A stretch of DNA of 64,000 bases from JAADHX01 sp964569385. Lineage in GTDB: Bacteria; Actinomycetota; Acidimicrobiia; Acidimicrobiales; Poriferisodalaceae. The translations under genes and the position numbers were made by a program. The DNA lies in assembly GCA_964569385.1 (NCBI GenBank), contig CAZMUM010000021.1, positions 1 through 64,000 of the forward strand. The letters are read 5' to 3'. The notes under the pieces were generated by a model. The model ran no database searches and was not told the origin of the DNA. It saw nothing but the letters and a program-made list of their open reading frames with translations. Below are positions 15,748 to 26,100 of the stretch, in pieces (the first letter of the stretch is position 1; each line of letters opens with the position of its first letter).

Positions 15748-18060
15748 ATGAGTCAGAAATTACAGCTCGAGCTTGATGTGGTGTTGCCCGAAGCCCACGA
15801 CGGCCACGATCAGTGCGTAACTGAGTTGGTGAACACTCTGGGTCGGTTCGATGGTGTCGACACGGTTCACGTCTTCGTCGATGACTCCATCGAGGACGAT
15901 CGCCCCGACGGATCGGCAACCATCTGTTTGCATCTCAAGCCAGGAGCTGTCTCAGTTAGCCAACTTACCGAACGGGTTCGCACCACAGGAACCAAAATCG
16001 ACAGCCGGTGCGGTCATCTGCCCGTTCAACCCGCCGCAACCGACGACGGCAACAACGACGGTCACGATTCAGGCCACGACGACCACGACGACCGCGATTC
16101 AGGCCACGGACACGGCGGGCACGGTCACGAGCATGGGCACGGCGCCAGCAAGGTCGAACTCGGCGCTGCGATCATCTCGCTGATCGTCTACCTGGTGGCA
16201 CGGGGGCTCGACTGGTTTAGTGATCTCGGCCAATCGGTCACCATCATGTATGTGGTCGCGGCCGTTGTTGTCGGGGTGTTCGTGGCCAGAGACGCATGGT
16301 TGTCTGTGCGGGCCCGTGTGTTCGACATCGACCAGTTGATGCTCGTCGCCGCGATCGGGGCGGCATTCATTGGACACTGGTCGGACTCTGCGCTCTTGCT
16401 GGTGCTGTTCTCTTTGGGTCATGCCTTAGAGGGTTATGCCATGAATCGGGCTAGGACAGCGATCGAAGCTCTCGGTGAAATGGCTCCGGCCACGGCTCGT
16501 CTGAAAGAGGACCCAGCCACAGAGGTTTCGGTGACCGACTTGGTCATCGGCGACGTGGTCATTGTGCGTCCCAATGAACGGATACCGGCCGACGGGGTCA
16601 TCGTGGTTGGCCAGACTGCCATCGACGAATCGCCGGTAACAGGTGAATCCGTACCAGTAGACAAGACGGCTATTGCCGATCTTGGCGATGCGCTGGTTGG
16701 CATGGAATCGGTCGCGGCCGAACACCGCGCCTTTGCAGGAACTCTCAATGGACCTGGCGCCGTCGAAGTAATGGTGTTGCGAGTTGCAGCCGATTCGACT
16801 CTGGCTCGGGTAGTTCAACTGGTCGCAGAAGCCGAAACCCAGATCTCGCCGACTCAGCGATTAACCAAGCGTATTGTTGGCGTTTTCGTCCCTGCCGTTC
16901 TCGCACTCGTTGTGTTTTTGCTGGTAGTGCCGCCTCTCGCCGGGGAGCCTTTCTCGGAATCGTTCCTCCGCGCGATGGCTGTGCTCGTCGCTGCAAGTCC
17001 TTGTGCTCTTGCCATAGCCACTCCCAGCGCGGTATTGGCGGCGATCGCCAGGGCAGCTCGGGCTGGAATACTGGTCAAGGGTGGTGGGCCCCTGGAAGCT
17101 CTCGGAACCGTGAATGCTGTTGCGTTCGACAAGACCGGCACCCTCACCGAAGGGCGACCCGTCCTTACTGATATCGAGCCAGTAGACCCTTCAGACGAGA
17201 ACACCCTTCTGATGGTCGCTCTCGCGGTCGAGCGACTGAGCGATCATCCCATTGCTCGAGCGATAACAACCGGAATCGAACCTCGCTTCGCTGATCAGCC
17301 CGTTCCAGAGGCCTCCGACGTTGTGGCGGTTAGTGGCAAGGGACTTACCGGAACTGTCGACGGCGAAGCGGTGATGATCGGAAATCTGGCGCTCTTTGAC
17401 ACGATCGAAGTTCCCGAGGTTATTCACACCACGCAGAACGCCCTTGAATTGGGAGGCCGTACCACCATGATTGTGTGGCACGCGCAACGATTCCTCGGAG
17501 TTCTTGGCGTGATGGATACGCCGCGCCACGACGCCCGTCGTGCGGTTGAGTCTCTGCGAGAGCTTGGCATCGGCAAGATTGTGATGTTGTCTGGAGACAA
17601 CCAGCGCGTCGCCACCGCAGTTGCGCAACAGGTCGGAATCACCGACGCCACTGGAGGTCTGCTCCCGGCCGACAAGCTGGATGAAATACACCGACTCGCC
17701 GAGGATCACGGAGTGGCCATGATCGGTGATGGCGTCAACGATGCGCCTGCACTCGCCGCTGCCGATGTTGGACTTGCGATGGGAGCCGCCGGAAGCGACG
17801 TCGCTCTTGAGACCGCCGATATTGCTCTTCTAGCGGACAAACTCTCGAGTCTTCCGACCGCAATTGGTCTTGCTCGACGGGCCAGCCGGACCATCAAACA
17901 GAATCTGTACTTCAGCCTTGGTGTGGTCGCGGTGCTCATCCCGGCCACGATTGCTGGTGTCGGAATCAGCGTCGCGGTAATCGCTCACGAAGGCAGCACC
18001 ATAGTGGTTGTCGCGAACGCACTGCGGCTCCTTCGTTACAACGAACCGAAGCTCAAGTAG
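15748..18060 (+). CDS. P1B-4-type heavy-metal translocating ATPase
   Basis: This 770-residue pump exports divalent metal ions, probably Zn, Co or Cd, by ATP hydrolysis. Order: a divergent HMA-like N-domain (1-90), a His/Asp-rich metal-binding stretch (about 100-133, HGHGGHGHEHGHG), eight membrane helices, the actuator TGES loop, SPC at 417-419, DKTGT with phospho-Asp 461, and the hinge GDGVNDAPAL. SPC plus the last-helix HEGST motif places it in P1B-4 (CtpD/CoaT-like) rather than the CPC copper class. It starts 58 bases after the ArsR stop and is probably in its regulon. ATG 15748 was chosen because the earlier frame overlaps arsR. Confidence 0.93.
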   Translation: MSQKLQLELDVVLPEAHDGHDQCVTELVNTLGRFDGVDTVHVFVDDSIEDDRPDGSATICLHLKPGAVSVSQLTERVRTTGTKIDSRCGHLPVQPAATDDGNNDGHDSGHDDHDDRDSGHGHGGHGHEHGHGASKVELGAAIISLIVYLVARGLDWFSDLGQSVTIMYVVAAVVVGVFVARDAWLSVRARVFDIDQLMLVAAIGAAFIGHWSDSALLLVLFSLGHALEGYAMNRARTAIEALGEMAPATARLKEDPATEVSVTDLVIGDVVIVRPNERIPADGVIVVGQTAIDESPVTGESVPVDKTAIADLGDALVGMESVAAEHRAFAGTLNGPGAVEVMVLRVAADSTLARVVQLVAEAETQISPTQRLTKRIVGVFVPAVLALVVFLLVVPPLAGEPFSESFLRAMAVLVAASPCALAIATPSAVLAAIARAARAGILVKGGGPLEALGTVNAVAFDKTGTLTEGRPVLTDIEPVDPSDENTLLMVALAVERLSDHPIARAITTGIEPRFADQPVPEASDVVAVSGKGLTGTVDGEAVMIGNLALFDTIEVPEVIHTTQNALELGGRTTMIVWHAQRFLGVLGVMDTPRHDARRAVESLRELGIGKIVMLSGDNQRVATAVAQQVGITDATGGLLPADKLDEIHRLAEDHGVAMIGDGVNDAPALAAADVGLAMGAAGSDVALETADIALLADKLSSLPTAIGLARRASRTIKQNLYFSLGVVAVLIPATIAGVGISVAVIAHEGSTIVVVANALRLLRYNEPKLK

Positions 18061-18103
18061 CGGTTGCTTGCAAAATTCCGAACCTAGGCACAGGTTGCAG
18101 AAG

Positions 18104-18472
18104 TCAGTGAAGTCTGCGGCGTTCGATGGCCCTGATGGCGAAAGCCGCTGCTGGCACCGGGACCCAGAAGAACAAAGGCCAAAGGTCCGAACTGGCGGTC
18201 GATGTCGACCAGATCACTACGATGACAACCAGACTCAAGAACACGATCTGGCCAGCTCTGGTACGCAACGTTGGTGCGCTCAGATAGGTCGGGAACATGC
18301 TCAAGTACCCGATGAAACTTGTCTGCGAGCTTCGAAACGTCGACACCAGAACAATCACCAGCACGGTAAGAACCATGAACGTCAGTCGTACCCTGGCAAC
18401 ACTTTTGGGTCCCGGCTTTGTGTCGACTGGTTCGCTCACTAGACCTCGCGTGGTTTCTGTGTGCTTGGGCAT
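18104..18472 (-). CDS. Small hypothetical membrane protein
   Basis: This 122-residue protein starts at MPKHTETTRG and has about three hydrophobic segments (LTFMVLTVLVIVLVSTF, IVFLSLVVIVVIWS, LWPLFFWVPVPAAAFAI), ending in a basic ERRRLH tail. I do not recognise the family. The ATG at 18472 was preferred over 18568, which overlaps the divergent gene. It is convergent with the metal pump and divergent from the emfourin-like gene. Its function is unknown. Confidence 0.6.
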   Translation of the reverse strand: MPKHTETTRGLVSEPVDTKPGPKSVARVRLTFMVLTVLVIVLVSTFRSSQTSFIGYLSMFPTYLSAPTLRTRAGQIVFLSLVVIVVIWSTSTASSDLWPLFFWVPVPAAAFAIRAIERRRLH

Positions 18473-18527
18473 CCCAAGTCTATGGTTGACGCACGGCGAG
18501 ACGGGCATGGCGCTAGGGGAGTGGTCA

Positions 18528-18914
18528 ATGAGGTTCGACGACGACGATTCGGAATTCAAGGGACTCATCTACTCGCGTATCACCCGCAGTGGTTATGGCG
18601 GGCGGAGCCGGGCCGAAGTTTCGATCAACGCTGATGGAGTGCTTCGTGTGACACAATCCGAAGGACCAGACATGACCCGATCAATGACGGCCAACGAGTT
18701 GTCCCTGGTGGCCGTCGTGTGTAGCTCACTGCCAGTATTTGCCTTGCCAGAAACCGTCGACCTGCCACGAAGACGGTCAGGTTCAACTACGACCATGTTT
18801 TGGTTTCTTGGACAAACCGTCAGCGTTAACGATCTTCGCTCTGGCATCGAGAACGTTCCACCCGCTCTCGAGATCCTCAACGATCTCTTCGACAATTTGA
18901 TGAACTGGAGCTGA
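18528..18914 (+). CDS. Emfourin-like protein, possible metalloprotease inhibitor
   Basis: This 128-residue soluble protein resembles the emfourin (M4 protease inhibitor) family: an N-terminal strand IYSRITRSGYGGRSRAEVSI, a central helix TANELSLVAVVCSSLPVFAL-P, and a C-terminal FWFLGQTVSVND strand followed by LEILNDLFDNL. The family normally lies beside a thermolysin/protealysin-type protease gene, and here a large metallopeptidase gene begins two bases after its stop. There is no signal peptide, so it would act inside the cell, perhaps against immature enzyme. ATG 18528 has AGGGGAG seven bases upstream. Assignment is by motif memory and context only. Confidence 0.55.
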   Translation: MRFDDDDSEFKGLIYSRITRSGYGGRSRAEVSINADGVLRVTQSEGPDMTRSMTANELSLVAVVCSSLPVFALPETVDLPRRRSGSTTTMFWFLGQTVSVNDLRSGIENVPPALEILNDLFDNLMNWS

Positions 18915-18916
18915 CC

Positions 18917-21900
18917 ATGATCAGCACGCGAAGGTTCGCATTCCTACTCGTTGCCGCCATAGCGGCCTCTGCCTGTTCGGGTGGCGGAGATGATGCCGAT
19001 AGTCCCGAGACCTCCCAGGCGCCGACGCCCGCCACAGCCGCCACTGACGGAACGGCGGCGACCACTTCTGCACCCACAACCGAGACAACTGACAGCACCC
19101 CCGACCTAACCGAGGTCGAAGCCATAGCGGTCGAATGGTTGGCCAACGACTCCGAGATCGATGCGGCTATCGGATCACAGCTCGTAGTCGCCACTACAAC
19201 GGCCGCCCCCGGAGTTAGCCACGTGACGTTCGATCAGGTCATCGGCGACCGCCGTGTTCGCGGGTCATCGATAACCGTTCATGTGCTTGACAACGGCGAT
19301 GTCCAGGGCGCAAACGAATCGCTAACCGACGCCACCGCTTCCGACGGCTCAACTGCTATCGAAGCGTCGGCAGCAGCAGCGATCGCCATCAAGGCTGTCG
19401 ATGGCACCGTTAGCGACGAACCCGGCGTCGAACCGATCTGGGTTCAGAATGGCCGCGAACTCATTCCGGCCTTCCTGGTCTCGCTGCAAACATCTGATCC
19501 GAGTGGTGCGTGGCAAATCGTCGTAGATGGTCTGACTAGCGGAGTATTGGCTGTGGACACCGCAACTCCCGGTACCCGACAAGGTCGTAAGGCACCACTC
19601 GGAGCAATCGGTGCCACCGTTGCGTTGGTTGCCCGCCAAACCGATGGCGACCAGTGCAGCGTTCCCGCTAGTCCGTCGGCATGTGTGTTCCTTGTCGATC
19701 CTGCCACCTCAACAGGTCAAGCCGTCGAGCCAACGAACGCCAACGACTTCCTGCGAGGCGTCAGCTTGCAGGGCCTTGTTCAACGCGACCAACTGGTTGG
19801 CGAGTTCGTTAGCGCCGCACCAGGCGGCACTCCGATTGTGCCTGATCCCGAACCTGACGGAATCTGGGGCGGAGGCGTTGGTTCTCGAAACTTCGAAGCA
19901 ACGATGGCCTACTACTGGATCGACACCACCCAGCGGCTAATGCAACGTCTCGGTTTCTCGGTTCGAGCTGATGATCCAACCCTCATTGCAGCCGTCGACG
20001 CCGCTGTGGTCGACAACGCATTCTTCGATTACGTCGCTGACGCAATGTTTCTCGGCGTTGGCTCGAACGGCATCAACGCTGGACAAGACGCCAGCGTCAT
20101 CATCCACGAGTACGGGCATGGGGTGCTGTTCTCCCAGATCGGAATCGATGCCCTTCAGGGCCACGAGGTCAGCGCCTACGGCGAAGGCTTCGGGGATCTC
20201 TTGGCCGTCCTGTCGACCATCGAGTATCGACCCGGAGATCCGGCCTGTTTTGGCAGCTGGTTCGTGTCGACCAACGGCTGCTTGCGCCGGATGGACACCG
20301 ACCTCACCTATCCGGGCGACCTTACCCAAGAGGTCCATGACGATGGATCGTTGTTTGCTGGTGCGGTGTGGGACATCTTCGAAGGGCTACTGGCCACCGA
20401 AGGCCTCACGACGGCCGACTGTGCTGGTGGTTCTTGTAACGGGGTTCGCGATCGCCTACTGACGGTGATTCTCGGCGCTCACTACTACCTAAGTCCTGGC
20501 GCCAACTTTGTCGACATCGCCAATGGTTACCTCTTCTCCAACCAGGCCGCATTCACTGATGCCGACCGGGCCGTTTTTGAGGCCGGTTTCGCGGTGCACG
20601 GCTTGTTAGGAGGCGGAAGCACCGGACTCGATGAGGGCGGGCAATCGACCGGCGATGCACCCGCTGACGCCTCAGTCGGAATCGATATTTCGCACGACTA
20701 CCGCGGCGACCTGTTTGTCTCGGTCGGGGTAGTCGACGCCGACTTCGATCTTCTGTGCGATGAAGTCGTCATAGCGATGCCCGATGGAAACGACGACGCC
20801 GACAACATCTTTGGTCTGTTCGACATCAGCGACTCGGCTTGCGCCCCTCTACTCCCACCTTCTCCTGATCGACTGTGGTATCTGTTCGTTTCCGACGAGC
20901 TGAACGACGATCGCGGTGAGATTCTTGACTTCGTCGTGTTCGACGGCGACGACCCGTACCCATCGGGCGGTCTGCCGATACCAATACCAGACGCCGACCC
21001 TGAAGGGACCTTCACGCTCATTGATGGGACAACTCTCGATGTGGCACCGGAGAACCAGGCGAACCCTGGCGCTCCTGTCGACGGACAGCCATTCATCACC
21101 CTCGACATCACCCACGAATACGGCGGCGACCTCTTCATCCGCGCCGGAGTGGCCGATGCCAACAGCGACATCATCTGTTCGGTTCCGATCCGCGACCCCG
21201 ACCCGTCGAACGACAGCGGCGGCACTATCGGATCGATCGACATGTCGGCGTGTGCGCAGTTCTATCCGCCGTCGCCAAACCAGGAGTGGTTCCTTCAAGC
21301 CATCGACACTGCTGCCGTCGACGTCGGCACGATCGATCAGTTCTCGGTTACCGGCGCCGATGGCACGGTGTTTGACTTCATAGACGTGCCGATCGATATC
21401 CCCGACAACGACGAGACGGGAATAGCGCTACTGCTAAGCGCCACGAGCGGCTCGAACGGTCAAGCTGGCGGTGCCGGTCAGTCGTCGAGCGTCGAGCTGC
21501 CCGCGGTCACGATCACAATGACCCACGGCTACACCGGCGACCTCGCCGTGACCGCTGGCGTTGTCGACGCCAACTTTGATGTGCTCTGCGAAGTGGCGAT
21601 CCTCACCCCTGACCCGACCGATGATTCGGTCGATCCCGAGGGCGAAATTTCGTTGGCCGAGTGCGCAGAGTTCTATCCGCCGTCGCCAGATCGACAGTTC
21701 TACGTTTTCGTGCGAGATACGCTGACCGGCGATATCGGGACTATCGACACCTTCACCCTCGTTGGCCCTGATGGTCGAGTGTTCGACCTCGGTGGCCTGC
21801 CCGTTGAGGTGCCCGATGCCGACCAGACCGGCATTGCCGTGTTCATCGATGGTGATAAGACCGATGGCGACGGTTCGATAGTGGCGTCGTTTGTCATCAG

Positions 21901-22234
21901 TCACACTTACGTTGGCGACCTCGAAATCTTGGCCGGTGTGGCCGATGCCAACAACATCATCGTGTGTGAAGTCGTAATTGCATTGCCCGATCCACTAAAC
22001 GACCAGGTGGATGTCTTTGGCGACGTTGATTTGACCGAGTGCGGAGCCTTCTATCCACCGGCTCCCGACCAGGTTTGGTTCGTTCAAGCTATCGACGAAG
22101 CCGCTTTCGATGAAGGTTCTATTGATGCCTTCGTGCTCACTGGTCCAGATGGTGATGTTCGTCAGCATGGTTTGCTGCCGGCAGCCATCCCGGACGACGA
22201 CCCGACTGGCCTCGCCGTGTTCTTTGACGAGTAG
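18917..22234 (+). CDS. Secreted lipoprotein metallopeptidase (gluzincin, M36/M4-like) with four C-terminal repeats
   Basis: This 1105-residue protein starts with a lipoprotein signal (LVAAIAASAC lipobox) and a Thr/Ala-rich linker (about 25-60). A propeptide-like region (65-230) precedes a catalytic domain with HEYGH (His397, Glu398, His401) and the distal AYGEGFGD that supplies the third zinc ligand. After about residue 590 there are four homologous repeats of about 115 residues, each beginning like ITHEYGGDLFIRAG and containing FYPPSP, similar to P/proprotein-convertase beta-sandwich domains, each with two Cys. It is expected on the outer membrane face or cell envelope. The emfourin-like gene is just upstream; the M36 gene at 23.1-26.8 kb converges from the other side. 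Confidence 0.88.
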   Translation: MISTRRFAFLLVAAIAASACSGGGDDADSPETSQAPTPATAATDGTAATTSAPTTETTDSTPDLTEVEAIAVEWLANDSEIDAAIGSQLVVATTTAAPGVSHVTFDQVIGDRRVRGSSITVHVLDNGDVQGANESLTDATASDGSTAIEASAAAAIAIKAVDGTVSDEPGVEPIWVQNGRELIPAFLVSLQTSDPSGAWQIVVDGLTSGVLAVDTATPGTRQGRKAPLGAIGATVALVARQTDGDQCSVPASPSACVFLVDPATSTGQAVEPTNANDFLRGVSLQGLVQRDQLVGEFVSAAPGGTPIVPDPEPDGIWGGGVGSRNFEATMAYYWIDTTQRLMQRLGFSVRADDPTLIAAVDAAVVDNAFFDYVADAMFLGVGSNGINAGQDASVIIHEYGHGVLFSQIGIDALQGHEVSAYGEGFGDLLAVLSTIEYRPGDPACFGSWFVSTNGCLRRMDTDLTYPGDLTQEVHDDGSLFAGAVWDIFEGLLATEGLTTADCAGGSCNGVRDRLLTVILGAHYYLSPGANFVDIANGYLFSNQAAFTDADRAVFEAGFAVHGLLGGGSTGLDEGGQSTGDAPADASVGIDISHDYRGDLFVSVGVVDADFDLLCDEVVIAMPDGNDDADNIFGLFDISDSACAPLLPPSPDRLWYLFVSDELNDDRGEILDFVVFDGDDPYPSGGLPIPIPDADPEGTFTLIDGTTLDVAPENQANPGAPVDGQPFITLDITHEYGGDLFIRAGVADANSDIICSVPIRDPDPSNDSGGTIGSIDMSACAQFYPPSPNQEWFLQAIDTAAVDVGTIDQFSVTGADGTVFDFIDVPIDIPDNDETGIALLLSATSGSNGQAGGAGQSSSVELPAVTITMTHGYTGDLAVTAGVVDANFDVLCEVAILTPDPTDDSVDPEGEISLAECAEFYPPSPDRQFYVFVRDTLTGDIGTIDTFTLVGPDGRVFDLGGLPVEVPDADQTGIAVFIDGDKTDGDGSIVASFVISHTYVGDLEILAGVADANNIIVCEVVIALPDPLNDQVDVFGDVDLTECGAFYPPAPDQVWFVQAIDEAAFDEGSIDAFVLTGPDGDVRQHGLLPAAIPDDDPTGLAVFFDE

Positions 22235-22259
22235 TCACCGTTGATTGGCCGTGGGGAGT

Positions 22260-23099
22260 TTAGTACCCGGGTGCCAGCGTCAGTATGGTCCACACGAGTA
22301 CCGAGGTGGCGGTCCGGACCGTAACGGTGCCTACGCCGCCGCCGTTGGAGCGAAGCTCCCAACGCTCATCGTTGGTGTCGACCAGCGAAGTGATCCGAAT
22401 GAGCAACAGTGGCCCTGAGATCGAGGGATCAGCTGTGCCTTTGGGAAGAATTAGTGTGATCGATCCACTCGATGACATCGAGTAGGCGCCACCGGGAACA
22501 TTAGCGGTAAGCGGGTTTGGGACAGTGGGAGCCTGAGGCTCGGCTGTTGTGGCGGTCGTGGTGGTAGCTGATTCAGGTTCTGCCGAAGTGCGCGTGGTTG
22601 AATCGATAGGGGCTGAGGTAGTTGTCGGTGTAGTGGTGCTGGTTGTTCCTTGGCTGCCGAGATCGGAACTGGTGGTTGTGTCCCTTGCCAACGCGCCGGT
22701 CGTTTGGCTCGACTCTGAGCTAGTAGAAGTGGAGTCTTGTACCACCGCTACGGTCGATGTCGGGGCCAAAGTCGTGGTGGTGAGACCCGCAGTGGTGCTT
22801 GGCGCGACGGTCGTCACTGTTTGCGACGCGTCGATCGTCGAAGACGGAGGGGTGGTTGTGGTGGTCTCGTGGGCGGGCTCGGTTGAATCGGTGCCATCTT
22901 GTGCCTGTACGATCGGTGTGGCGGCCGTGGTGCCAGCTTGAGTGGCCGCGGCGACTGGCGCCGGGCCGCTTTTAGTTGCTACCTGACTAGTGTTCTCACG
23001 GCGAGCAACCATGAATGTTCCGGCGATCAGTACCAAAATCACCATGACCATCATGGAAACTCCGACCGAAGTTCGGCTCGGTTTTGGCAGTTGAGGCAT
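22260..23099 (-). CDS. Thr/Ser-rich membrane-anchored surface protein
   Basis: This protein of about 279 residues begins with one membrane helix (VGVSMMVMVILVLIAGTFM) and then a long low-complexity extracellular stalk rich in Thr, Ser, Ala and Pro (about 50-200, e.g. ETTTTTPPSSTIDAS). A short ordered C-terminal beta domain follows (SMSSSGSITLILPKG, LLLIRITSLVD, ELRSNGGGVGTVTVRTATS). I do not recognise the end domain. ATG 23099 is preferred over TTG 23111. It converges with the lipoprotein peptidase gene and follows the M36 gene after 32 bases on the same strand, so it may be co-transcribed. Confidence 0.75.
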   Translation of the reverse strand: MPQLPKPSRTSVGVSMMVMVILVLIAGTFMVARRENTSQVATKSGPAPVAAATQAGTTAATPIVQAQDGTDSTEPAHETTTTTPPSSTIDASQTVTTVAPSTTAGLTTTTLAPTSTVAVVQDSTSTSSESSQTTGALARDTTTSSDLGSQGTTSTTTPTTTSAPIDSTTRTSAEPESATTTTATTAEPQAPTVPNPLTANVPGGAYSMSSSGSITLILPKGTADPSISGPLLLIRITSLVDTNDERWELRSNGGGVGTVTVRTATSVLVWTILTLAPGY

Positions 23100-23131
23100 C
23101 GGTACTCGCAATGGCAGTCGTATCGGTGAGC

Positions 23132-26100
23132 CTACGGCGGCCAGGTCCCCGTTATTGGCGGGTTACCACCAGGCAACAGGGTTATGGACTGACATGGTGG
23201 CGCAAACCCGGCATCTTCACCGAAACAGACCAGATGGTCACCCACCGCGATGTCGGTCCAGATCCCCCAGTCATCTCGAGGGAAACCGTCGACGAAGATC
23301 GTCGACGGGTGTGGAGAGTCGGTAATCACTTGGAGATAGCCGCCTGCGACAAACTGCCCGTTTACGGTTGCTGTCTGGCCAGCGGTAACTACGGTCGTTT
23401 CGCAGGGAGGGGTGGCGAAGTCGATGGCATCGCTGAAGCAGATTTCGTAACTTCCGGGTGGCATTTTTACCCAGTTGAGGCCCCAAGTGTCCCTGACAGT
23501 TCCGTCGACCGAAATCTGCGACGCTACGGCTGGGTTAGTGGTCACGCGCAGCAACCCATGTCCATTGGGGCCCGGCGCGCCAGGACTAGACGCATAGTTG
23601 CCGGTTACTGTCTGAAGCGGGGCGCCCGCGACGACGGTGATTGCTTCGCACGCTGGAGTGATGAAGTCGGCAACGTCGCCATAACAGATGGTGTGAGGTC
23701 CTGCGGTCAAGTCGACCCACACCTCCCAGTCGTCGGCTGGCACGCCATCGACTGAGATCGTGGCCGGAAGTCCCGGGTTGGTGGTGACCCTGACGTTTCC
23801 GAGCCGAGTGAACGTCCCGTCGATGGTGGTTGTTGTCCCCGACGTGACGATCGCTGTTGAGCACTGCGGAGTCTGCCAGCCTTCGATGTCGCTGAAGCAC
23901 ACCTCATAGGAGCCAGGCGTCAGCTTCATCCAGTCGATGCCCCATCGATCGAGTTTTATTCCGTCCAGAGAGATCTGCGACGGAACCGCGGGAACGGTGG
24001 TTACCCGCAACAGTCCGTGACCCACAACCACCGTGCTGACTTCGTCGTTTTGGCTTGGAGCCTCATTGCTAATGGCATCGGCGCTATTGTCGATTCGAAC
24101 CTCGTCTACGAATCGCACGTCGTCGATATGCCACCCGTCGATACCCACGATTGAGTCGGTGCCAAATCTGAAACGCGCATACAGACTTGACCCTGAGAAT
24201 GACGAGAGATCCACCACTGACTCGATGTACCCAGCGCTAGTGCCGGAGAAGGCCTGGCGACCGCTCAAAGGGTTTGGAGAAGATTTCAATTGTACCGGGT
24301 AGCCGTTCTGGGTGAACAGTGCTGCCGCATCGGTCCAGATGGTTCCGTCGGTCGATACCTCGACCACTCCGCCGTCCCAGCCAAGTTCGGTGTCATAGCT
24401 GTGCCAGAATCGAAGCACAGTACTTGGCCCGATCGCTGTGGGCGCGGCGGTCTCGATCATCTGATCGCTGGTGGTTGCGATGTTGGCCGCGAACATCGAT
24501 GTAGCTGGGCTGTGTGGGTTGACCGTTGAAGTCACCCAATCGGTTGTCCCGACCCCGTTGCTGATGGTCCAGGCCGCGGTGCCAGCCTCGAAGTCTTCTG
24601 TGAAAAGATCGACCGATACCGGACCCAAATCGACGGTGACTACAAACGAACACGTTGCGGTGGCTCCTGCGTTTAGCACCCCAATCGGGAAAGTCACGAC
24701 ACCAACCGACTCGCTCCCGCCGCAGTCGGCTGACCCGTCAGCGAACGTAGTACCAGCAGGAACAGCGTCGGTGATAGTGACCCCGGTAAGTGGGGAGGCG
24801 GAGTTGTTGGTCGCGTCGAGTGTGTATATGAGCTGGGCGCCGCTGGCTATCTGGCTGGCGTTGACCGACTTGTTGAGCTGCAAGTCGCGACACTGTGGTG
24901 GTAGATCGAAGGCCTCCGCGCCGTCGAGGCGACTGGCTGCCAGGCCTTGGGTAGCGCTGTAACCGAGGCCTCGCTTGGCGAACGCTTCCCAGATGAGGCA
25001 TTCGTTCGTACCGGCGAAACCTAGGCTGTCGGCCAACAAGAGCGAGTCTCGAGCGTCGACAAACCCTGGGTTGCATGGCTGTAGCTTGAGGGCATCGATG
25101 ACGAGTTGTATTGCGGTGATGTTGCCCCCGGTGCCGCCGATAAGGTCTGGGTCGAAGCCGTCTCGATCGATGAGGCTCCACGTCATCTCCCACAACATGG
25201 TGGTGAACACAGATCCAACGCCATGGGGGAGAGAAGCGGTCTTGATTTCGTCGTAGGTTCGAGGGTCTATGCCAAGATTTGTGGTGTATGGATAAGCGCG
25301 AATGCCCGTGCCCGCCGGAGTTTCGTCGATGAGATAGGTGCCGATCGAGCGGGCATCTACACCAGCATCTCCAGGGTTCATGGTCATGACAAGGGCAAAG
25401 AAATCGCTCCACCCCTCGCCAGGCGATTCGTTCGCCGCAAGGCAGGCCACATTGCTAGGGCCGCCGGTTAATCGGTTGCTGACACCGTGACCGTACTCGT
25501 GGGCGATGATGCCATTGTCGAAGCTCGAGCCACGATCAGGGTTGGCGGCGGTCCAGCGGAACATTTGCATCCGGGGGGCCGAACCGTCAGGAGGAGTTGC
25601 GAAGTTGGCGTTGTTCAGGAACTGCGGGTTGTTGAGGTCGGTGCTGTCGAGGGCTTCGGCTTGGACAGCGTCTCCGCTGGCACCACCATTTCCGTAGTTA
25701 TTCATCTGGAAGTTGCCCGCTGCTTCGTTGAAGCCGTACGCATAGAAGATGTCGTGCATGATGTTGTTCCAGTAGAACAGGTTCGTTACCAGAGCGTCTT
25801 TGTATGCGGTAGGCGCGGCCTGGAGATCGATGGGGTAATCGAATGCCAAAGGCACTCCGCCATCGGGCTGGCTACCTGGGTCGATGATGTTGTCGCCGTT
25901 TGTGTCGGTGTATGCGACGACATTGTTGCCTTGGGTCAGGTTGCTCTCGGCACCTGCGACACCGTCGATGTCGTGCCATCCGAACGGAGATGCAGTAGGG
26001 TCGGCTGGGCTTGTGACGACTGTTCGTGGCCCGAAGCTGGGCGCTTCAACTGGTGCTTGATATACGGTGTAGCTGTCGCTGGCAATCAGGTTGTTTCTGT

